From: Emydura subglobosa
Taxonomy: Eukaryota; Chordata; Testudines; Chelidae
Assembly: GCA_007922225.1 (NCBI GenBank)
Contig: ML679995.1
Coordinates: 1,885,653-1,949,652 of the forward strand
Length of the DNA: 64,000 bases
Reading direction: 5' to 3'
Shown here: piece by piece, positions 56,975-64,000 of the stretch
Numbering within the stretch: the first letter of the stretch is position 1
Layout: every line of letters begins with the position of its first letter
The notes under the pieces: generated by a model
Databases searched by the model: none
The model's input: only the letters and a program-made list of their open reading frames with translations
What the model was told of the DNA's origin: nothing
Made by a program: the position numbers and the translations under genes

Positions 56975-58385
56975 GTGCCTGGCTGCGGCTGGGGGCTCGG
57001 CAGCCTGCGCTGCCTTCGAAAGCGAAGGGTTCTTGCACCTTTGCTTGCACTTCTCCTTGTTTCTTCTCAAGGAAGCCCCGTGTCTGGCGCTTTGCCTCCT
57101 CACCTACATCTGGACAAAGTGGGGACAAAATGCTACGGAGACTCTAGGGCTGGGCCCCCAACCTGCCACTGCACAAATTTCTGGTGTCTTCACTCAGCTG
57201 CCAGCTCTGTTCTTCAAAGGGTGCTGCGTCAGGAGTCTCCGAGTAGGCCGAGCTTGCTGGAAAGGCTGCAGAGGCCGTCTGGGCCCTGCCCGCAGACCAT
57301 GAAGTATTAGATGGTTCAGAAGTGCCAGATCCGGGTTCTTACTCCAAACCCTTCTGGTGGATTCTCTCCCAGCGCCACAGGAGCGACCCTTGTAGTCACT
57401 CTGTCAGTTTCCAGGCCAACCACGTTTCCAAGTGAGAGCCAGAGTGGTGCTGAAATTGGGCTTTAACATGGGAATCGGATGCCCCTTAAATATGCTGAAG
57501 CTATAGCATGCTCCGTGCTGTCTGCAGTATCATGGGTCATGTCCCCTCGGTGCCCCGGGCTTGTCAGGGAGCCAGTTACAGCTTGCTGATGCTCTACGGG
57601 CCCAGGCTGCAGGTTAAAATCACGTGGGGGCTGCCCAGGGGACTATCTACCTGCTGAGGGTAACCAGATTGTTGTATGCTCTGGCCATGCTTCCACCCCG
57701 TCCCCAACGCACTCCCTGCACTGGTGGCTTGTGGGAAGCTTAGGTTAGCAGCCGGTGGCTGGGTCCCATCTCAGCTGCTCTGGTGCTTCTGAGATCTCCA
57801 TCGCCAACCAGGAAAATGCTGCTTTCAAAGTTAACACAACGTCCCTAAATCTCTTCTCAGCAGCACCACAAGCCTCTGTTCTCTCTTCCCCTGCCAAGCG
57901 CGGTCCCTAGACAACCTCTCTGAAGCCCAGGCTGCCCTGCCAGCCTGTCTTTCTTTGGTCTGTAGGTACACGACTGCGGGGTTTCAGTTTCCGTATCTTC
58001 CCAAATCCTCCCTCAAAGGATTTGTTTGATCACAGCTCCCATGTGCAGGCACAAGCCCTTGCTGCACTGTTTGCTTGAGTTTGCCCTGGGATCTGACTGC
58101 GAAGCGGCCAGGGCAGTTTCTGGCTGCAGACAAAGGCCTCACCGCTGATCAGAGCAGGCAGAGCGTCTCTGTGCTGACCGTCCCTTGAACGTTGCGTTGG
58201 GTTCCAGGTACCAAGTGGCCTGAGAGAGGTTGATCAAATGGGGGAGGAAGGGGAATTGCAGAGAAGAGCAACAGAACTGCCCAGCTCTTCCGCCCCGAAG
58301 AAGAGGGAGGCTGCAAAGGGAAGTCAGTCTCCGTCCCGGCTCAGAGGCAGGGTCTGTTAAAAGGCCAGGTACCCAGGGATAGGGA
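56975..58385. other. Gene-free sequence
   Basis: No exon or nameable repeat is supported. Confidence 0.45.
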
Positions 58386-58387
58386 GG

Positions 58388-58445
58388 GAGCCATAGATTT
58401 GAAGGCTAGAAGGGACCTCTGTGATGGCCTGGCCTAGCTACCTGG
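58388..58445 (-). mobile_element. LINE 3' end fragment
   Basis: ATAGATTTGAAGGCTAGAAG followed by GGACCTCTGTGATGGCCTGG resembles the complement of a diverged CR1-like tail. Only about 58 bases remain. Confidence 0.55.
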
Positions 58446-58449
58446 GCCA

Positions 58450-59273
58450 TAACGAGCAGAAATAGGATGAAATGAAGAAAACAGTTTAGGCTGAATAGCA
58501 AGAAAAAGACCCTGCCGTGAGAGGGAAGGGCTGGGGGCTCATCTCCCAGCACAGGGGAGCTGTGTTGCTTGGGCTAGTTGATGCTGGATGGGACAAGAAC
58601 GATAGACGGGATGGGTGACAGGGAGAAGACCTCGCTGCTGGCTGTCTAGCTGCTGCGTCAGCTGCCCGTGGTCGGAGGGTGAGCTCGCCGGCCCCGCACA
58701 GACCGCACCGGATCACCGTCGTTCCTGAACTGGTGCCTTGCTGTGCTGTTAGCACTGACCACAGAACCTGCTGGCACTGGTTGTAGGGCCAGGGGAGGGG
58801 GCTCTGCACTGGCTCTTTGAGGTGATGGGCCTGCTGCCCAGACAGGAGACAGCTTCCAGCCCTTGTGGCCAGTCTAGCCCTGGCTCCTGTGGCCTGAGGA
58901 GTAGCCGAGGCAGGACCTGGGTGATCCAGTCCCCCTTCCTGCTGCGTGTCTGGGCTCGCTCCCCCATGGCCTCATCATTACAGCGCTGACTGCCTGGCCC
59001 AACCAGAGTCTTCCTGACCCCCGGAGTGTGGGGCCCAAGGACCCACGCGGTCCCTATGGGGCGGCAGAAATTCCCATAGATCTCAGCAGCCTTCCCTCCT
59101 CCGCTCCCTGCCCCGGGCTGCAGGGCTCCTGGCTCCGCCTGTGGCCCCGGGCCAGGGCAGCATGCAGGGGCCCTGGGCAGTAGTGGGGCTGTGGAGCGGA
59201 GCCTGAAGCGCCAGGGAGGGATGGCTGGGCCTGGAGTCCCAGCAGCTGAACCCCTGCTCTCTGCTCCCCACAG
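58450..59273. other. Intron or flank before the ATOSB coding exon
   Basis: No exon is supported. The sequence becomes GC-rich toward 59273, where a pyrimidine tract and CCCCACAG acceptor precede the ATOSB exon. No local CpG promoter with CCAAT or ETS motifs like that at 2 kb was seen. Confidence 0.5.
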
Positions 59274-59453
59274 ATGCGGCGCTGCTGTGCACCCCGTAGC
59301 AGAGGGCTCCTCCGGACGTCCTGAGGGAAGGGGTCTGACACCCCAGCCCCTTTCTTCAGCTCCGCGACCTCGTGGCACTTTACACCCCTTCCCTGCTGCT
59401 TTATGGGCTGTTTTGTCTTGGGCTCCGCTTGGGGTCCAGCCCGCTAAGGCTCC
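59274..59453 (+). other. ATOSB: ATOSB 5' untranslated part of exon
   Basis: CTCTGCTCCCCACAG gives a good acceptor at 59273, and the exon continues without a break into the coding start at 59454. The leader begins with an ATG that opens a 16-codon upstream frame (59274-59324) ending in TGA, out of register with the main start. Such a frame may reduce translation of ATOSB. If the acceptor is used, at least one further leader exon lies upstream. Confidence 0.6.
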
Positions 59454-60623
59454 ATGCGGCACATCCATGCCGAGGCGCCCCTCCCCGAGGAGCATGGCAC
59501 GGACTCGGGCCTCTCCCGGCCAGGCAGCGAGGCGGCCCTGGAGCCCGCCCCAGAGTGCTGCCCCCACCGCAGCATCGTGATGGGCTACAACAAGACGGAG
59601 ATCCAACGCCAGAAGGTTTACCAGGTCTCCATCTTCTCCCATCTCTCCAGCTCCTCCGAGCCGGCCGGCCAGAGAGCTGGCGGGCGGCAGGCCATCAAGA
59701 GAGGGTATCCAGAACAGTGGGCGCCGGAGGCTGGCTGGGATCCCAAGCGAACCCACTGGGGGGGCCTGGGGTCGGAGGTCAGGCAGGACGGGGTCCTTGG
59801 GGAGCTGCGCCCGGGCCAGGACTCCCCAGACGATGAGACCTTGGAGGATGGGCTGCTGGTGGAGGAGCTGTCCCTTTGTGGCTCCGCCCAGCACTTCTCC
59901 CACAGCGGCCTGCGGGTGGTGGAGCACCGGTGTGAAGGCAGCCCCGGCCGGGCGGGGACCCGGGAGGGCAGCCCCAGGGCCTGCCGAGAGGACAGATTGC
60001 AGGAGGCCGCCTCCTCCTGGCCACAGCACACAGCTTGCAGCACTTTGCACATGAGAGATGGCTGCCCCGCCCCACTGGGGGGTGGCCCCTTGGGGAGCCC
60101 CCGAGACTGTGGCTGGGTGGGGGACAGGGAGCAGCCTGCGGAAGAGAACGGGGCCCCGCGGGAGGGAGGGGCTAGCAGCCAAAATATACTTGACATTGAT
60201 TTGCACAATATTGCACAAAAGTCCCGGGCAGCCTCCGGTGGGAGGGGGGAGGAGCAGCCAGGGGGCAGCCCCACCCACAGCAATGGGGCTGGCAAAGATG
60301 GGGAGCCGCTGGCCGGGGCCAGTGGGCACAAGGAGCCCAGCACCCCACGGGCGGCCCCAGACCCTGAGAGCAACGGCCTGGGCTCCTCGGAGAAGACGCC
60401 CTGCGTGGGCAGCAGGCTCCCTGCGGGCGGCGGGGGCAGCTGCACGGCCAAGAGGAAGCTGCTGCCCTCGGGCGAGGGGGCGACGGACTCGTGCTCGGAA
60501 GACGAGGGCATGGCGCCGGCGAGGAAGAAGAGGGCCCCCCGGTGCCACCCCATCCTGACTGCCTGCCGCAGCACCGACGCCAAGGGCGCCCCTTTCTGGA
60601 ACCACCTGCTCCCAGGGGCCAAG
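59454..60623 (+). CDS. ATOSB: ATOSB (FAM214B), first coding exon
   Basis: This exon encodes residues 1-390 of the Atos homolog B protein. ATOS proteins are nuclear transcription regulators; the fly relative, Atossa, promotes macrophage tissue invasion. The start is set by MRHIHAE, matching the vertebrate N-terminus. Conserved islands in order are MGYNK (43-47), VYQVSIFSH (55-63, the likely transactivation motif), AQHFSHSGLRVVEHR (145-159), CSTLHMRDG (195-203), LDIDLHNIAQ (246-255), KRKLLPSGE (333-341) followed by an acidic stretch and basic ARKKR (356-360, likely nuclear signal), and DAKGAPFWNHLLPGAK (375-390). The linkers between are Gly/Pro/Ser-rich and longer than in mammals, consistent with disorder. 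The exon ends at AAG with donor GTGAGC, phase 0. Confidence 0.95.
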
Positions 60624-63094
60624 GTGAGCACCTCTTGCAGGCCGGGCAGGGGCGGGCGGATGGGGCAGGGCTCGTGGGCAGGATGCCGTGGAAGGCTGGT
60701 GTCGGGGGTGAACGGGGAGCTGGTGAAGGGGCTGGAGCGTGGGGTGCTTCGTGTCCCCCCCCTCCTACCTCAGCGGAGGCTGGAGGAATCGGGTGCAGGG
60801 CTCTTCTGCCGACTCCCCTGCGGCAGGGGCTGGTGCCTGGCGTGCAGCCTGCAGGGAGAGCTGCGTGGCCAAGCCGCCTGGCCCTTCTGGGGCTCACCGG
60901 GAGCATGTGAGGGGAAGGGCAGCGTTCGTGGACTGGGGGTTGCAGGAAAGCCCTGCGTCAGGCGTCGCTGAGGGTACCGGAGTCCCCAGCTGTGGCGTCG
61001 TCTGGGGTGAGCGCTTTGTGCCAGGGCCTGGCTGTGTTCTCGGTGTGATACCCTGGGGGCGTTTACAGCCCATGCTTGCCACCGACGTCAGCCATGTTCG
61101 GGGCCCACTGGCTGTCCTGGCACCCTAGTGCCTTGTGGGCCTGGGTGCAGGAGCTGGGCCAGAGCCCTTGGTATTTAAGGCAGTGCCACAGGGCGCCTGG
61201 GCTGCCTGGCCACAGCCCAGCCCAGCCCAGCTCCAGCAGCTCCAGGCTCAGACGGGCCCCCGGCAGGAGCCTGTTGTGGGGGTGGCTGTCCATCTCGCGC
61301 TGCTCAGGGGGAGGGATGCAGGGGGAGGTCCCCCTCCCCAGTGCCGGGACTGTTCTTCCCGCGTCTGTATGGTGCCAGCCCGGTCCTCACTCTGCCAGGC
61401 AGAGGCTTGGGTGCCCTGGGGGGCAGTTCTGGGGCCTTTTTCCTGGGGCGCTGTACCTGGAGCCCGGAGATCCCTTGCCAGGGTGACGTCCTGAGTTCTC
61501 AGCCTGTGCTTCCTGCCCCTGGGTTTACTCACTGCCAGCCACTGCTCCCTCCTGTCCCAGGCTCTCCCCAGCCCAGGCCCTGCCACATCCTGAGCGGCAG
61601 AGGTCGCAGTGCGGTCACGGTCGCGCTGAGCGGGCAGGTGCCCCCCCGTCTCCAGATCACCTGGTGGCTGCGGAGATTCTCGGCTCCCTTGCGCGTGGGA
61701 GGCCGGGGAATAGATGTGCCGGTGCAAGCACCGATGTGTGGCGTGCACGCGAACCCGTGACGTACACAGCCCTGTGCTGTGCACACGCACCCTGGGCTTG
61801 TCAGGAAGCAGGTGTCGATTGCAAGCCTTGCACGCGCCAGTGTGTGAACAGCTTCGCATCCCCGGCCTGTCTCTCCCCGTCAGCCCACAGACCTGCCCGG
61901 CTCTCGGGCTCCTCCGTACTGGAGCAGTTTCCCTGCCCCTCACCCCCCACTCTGGGCGTGCTCCCCTTCAGCTCTCCTCCTCCCCCCCCCCCCCATTCAA
62001 GGCAGCTGCCTATTGTCCAGCCCCCTGGAACCTTCACCCCCTTTCACACAGGCCAGGGTTTGGCTGGCGTGTTGCTGTTTTGTGCTGTCCTTTTGTGTCT
62101 CTTCCAGAAGGTAAAACGTCCAGAAAGGCGAGTGCCTTTATACAGGGGTCGGCCACGCCCAGCTGGCAGCTCAGCCCAGCTCCGGCTGCCCGTGACCTCT
62201 CAGGGCTCGGCCCCTGGGCTGCTGGCTGGGGGGAGCTGGGGGCACATGAGCCATTCCTGGGGACTTGGCGTGAATCACTTGGGGCTGGGTAATGTCCCAG
62301 AGATGCCAGGGGGTCTCCTTGGTAAGTCTCCTTCCGTGTCTGCCTGCAGCTCTGTGGGTAGCGTTGGACCCCCGGGGTGTGTTCTCTGTGAATGCGGGCC
62401 ACGGGCGGGGACGGTGGGTAGTGGGGGGCGTTCGAAGCTCAGCTGCACGCTGAAGTTCTTAGTGCCGTTGCTTGCCCCACAAACGTCTAGTCCAGGACTC
62501 TGCCCTGCTCGGGCAGGGTTTGGGGGAAGTACCCATCAGCTGTGCCAGCTCTCGGGGCGCTCTGCCTGGTTCTACCTGGCAGAGGTGGCTGTCGGGGTCC
62601 TGCAGCCTGTGGGCCTTGGACCCCGACAGATCCCCCTCCCCAAGCCCTGGGAAGCAGGAGGGTAGCAGTCAAACACCCTCGGCTGGGCCCGCACCTGGGA
62701 CGTGTCTGGCTGTGCTGGTGTGTGACACCGGCTCCTGCCTGGGGAGTGACGCTCACGGAAAGCCCCTGCAGATCAGTGGGGTAAGCAGCCTCGACAGCCA
62801 GGGCAGCCGTCAGTCACCACCACCACGCAGCCACCTCTGAGTGGAACATGGCGGCTGCTTATCAGTGCGCACAGGAAGTGAGTGACGCGCGGCAGAGCTG
62901 CCGGCTGGAGGAAAGGGTCTGCGTGCCTGTGCCGGAGGGGCGTTCGCTGGGCCAGTTGTGACGGGAGGGGCTGATGGCCGGCTGGGGATGCAGACGTGTG
63001 CTGGGAAGAGCTGGTGGGTGCACTGGCATTGGCTGGAGACGCCCAGGCCCGTTTGCTGCCCCTGACACAGCTCTTCGGCCTCTTGTCTCCCTAG
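60624..63094 (+). other. ATOSB: ATOSB intron
   Basis: Bounded by GTGAGC at 60624 and a CTTGTCTCCCTAG acceptor ending at 63094. Contains a C run near 61985-61998 and a TACAGGGGTCGGCCACGCCC segment near 62139 that resembles a truncated hAT end. Open frames here on both strands lack homology and are GC artefacts. Confidence 0.85.
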
Positions 63095-63153
63095 AGCGCC
63101 GCAGATCACAGCGCCGCAGGGCGAAGGCTGAAGAGCGGGCTGCGCCTGAAATC
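63095..63153 (+). CDS. ATOSB: ATOSB, second coding exon
   Basis: A 59-base exon in phase 0 encodes residues 391-409 and two bases of 410. It reads SAADHSAAG then RRLKSGLRLK, corresponding to the Arg/Lys-rich RRLK segment that precedes the conserved domain in other vertebrates. The donor is ATC followed by GTGAGT at 63154. The size and junction phases join the flanking exons without a stop. The basic cluster may add to nuclear targeting (inference). Confidence 0.88.
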
Positions 63154-63530
63154 GTGAGTGTCTCGTTCCCCCCTGGCCCGAGTCCCTGCCGGGTTCAGCC
63201 GCGTGGGCCCTTGCGCACTGCGGGCAAGGGGCTGCTCTTGGGCAGACGGGCCGAGGTGCTGCCCTTCTCTTCCCTGGTGGGGGCTGGTTCCTGGGTCAGG
63301 CCTCTTGGGGCCCAGACCCCTCTGCACAGACTCTCCCCGGACCCTTCCCACCTAGAATCCCTTGGACCTCTAGGTAGCCTGGTGGGTGGTTCCTGCCCGC
63401 CTCCCTTGTGGGGAGCTGTGCGCTCCGGACGTCCCATGACAGGGGCCAGCGACCCTCCGGGGAGAATGGGAGGGGGAGCCTGTGGCTGCCTGCGGGCGAG
63501 ACGGGCACTGATGCTGCCTTCTCTTTGAAG
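63154..63530 (+). other. ATOSB: ATOSB intron
   Basis: A 377-base intron with a GTGAGT donor and an acceptor TTCTCTTTGAAG ending at 63530. The acceptor has a reasonable pyrimidine tract. No other feature. Confidence 0.85.
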
Positions 63531-63636
63531 GAGACATCTCCGCAGCAGCCTCCGGAAGGGGCCTGTAAGCACCCGGCCCTCCACAGCTGCCTGGGCCACC
63601 ACCTCCATCAGCCATGCTCTGCTGGGGAACTTTGAG
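63531..63636 (+). CDS. ATOSB: ATOSB, third coding exon (gene continues)
   Basis: A 106-base exon completes residue 410 and encodes 411-445. It contains SLRKGPVSTRP (416-426) and ends with ALLGNFE (439-445), the conserved entry to the DUF4210 and chromosome-segregation-like domains of ATOS proteins. The donor is GAG followed by GTAACC at 63637, phase 0. The conserved domain itself and the stop lie on exons beyond the window, since no match is found in 63637-64000. The gene is partial only because the window ends. Confidence 0.92.
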
Positions 63637-64000
63637 GTAACCACGGCCCCGGGGGTCCAGGGCCCGAGACGGGGAGAAGGCCCCTCTGGGCTGGGAGGGG
63701 AATGGGCGCCCCTGGCCCCACGGGATCCCAGGCTGGGCTGCCCCGTCCCCCAGGCTCTCTGCCCTTCCCAGGTGGGATGAGGACTCTCTCCCCCACCGGG
63801 AGAAGCTGTTGCAGCGCTGACCTTCCTTCTGCCGTCTGCCCCAGCGCCCCCATGGCCTGTCACTCTCCCTCTCTTCCCCAGGTCAGGTCAGACAGCCTGG
63901 CCTCAGCCTGGCTCCGCAGGGGGCAGGGGCCCACGTCATAAACAGCAGCCCCTTGGCACTAATCTGCACGTGCTAGCCGCGGCTCGGATGCGGATACAGA
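63637..64000 (+). other. ATOSB: ATOSB intron, running off the window
   Basis: No continuation of the conserved domain is found. A possible acceptor TCTCTTCCCCAG near 63881 is followed by sequence that does not read as ATOSB in any frame. Confidence 0.75.

Noticed and set aside
58749..60605. Minus-strand open frame of 618 codons
   Set aside because: It lies antisense to the ATOSB coding exon and is kept open by the GC-rich codons of that exon. It has no domain or conserved motif.
1..64000. CRISPR arrays, bacterial operons, phage genes
   Set aside because: None seen. The repeat content and splice-bounded gene show vertebrate DNA.

Overview
This window reads as vertebrate nuclear DNA, most likely from a turtle (Testudines); a crocodilian is the main alternative. 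The evidence is the repeat content. There are several CR1 LINE copies with the typical sauropsid 3' tail, a degenerate DIRS-type (tyrosine-recombinase) retrotransposon, MIR-like SINEs, a 5S-rRNA-like SINE and many small hAT-type and other inverted-repeat elements. There are no bacterial or viral operons; most of the window is intron or intergenic sequence, and most long open frames are chance products of GC-rich DNA.

The one protein-coding gene I can name is ATOSB (FAM214B), on the + strand at the right end. Its large first coding exon (59454-60623) and two short downstream exons (63095-63153 and 63531-63636) give the first 445 codons, ending at the LLGNFE motif where the conserved ATOS domain begins. 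The rest of the gene lies beyond position 64000.

At the left end (about 1.9-2.8 kb) is a CpG-island promoter with three CCAAT boxes, a GC box, an ETS site and an E-box. It is followed on the + strand by a candidate first exon and a 39-base exon with good splice sites. These are the best candidates in the window for the 5' leader of ATOSB, which would imply a leader intron of more than 50 kb. They could instead belong to another transcript; by mammalian gene order UNC13B would be expected upstream and divergent.

Between the promoter and the coding exons lies a layered set of mobile elements. In order: a small CR1 tail (4.1 kb), a ZNF143-like inverted pair (4.4 kb), a 5S-like SINE (7.3 kb), the DIRS element (9.6-14.5 kb) with a hAT-type element inside it, a CR1 (16.8 kb), a hAT element (20.4 kb), a long minus-strand CR1 split by a 1.1-kb insertion (21.4-25.1 kb), and hAT elements at 27.4 and 34.9 kb. 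Further right are a family of elements ending in TCTACACTGC (28.8, 43.6 and 46.7 kb), a CR1 with an open 3' reading frame (47.4 kb), a CR1 interrupted by a hAT element (54.0-54.8 kb) and a fragment resembling the DIRS end (55.6 kb). Assembly gaps are at 32661-33060 (400 N) and 49420-49429 (10 N).

I found no convincing new biological system. The most useful observations are the ATOSB gene model with its distant candidate promoter, hAT elements with exact 8-base target duplications, two of which share an inverted 18-base core, and a few unannotated segments that look conserved or regulatory.
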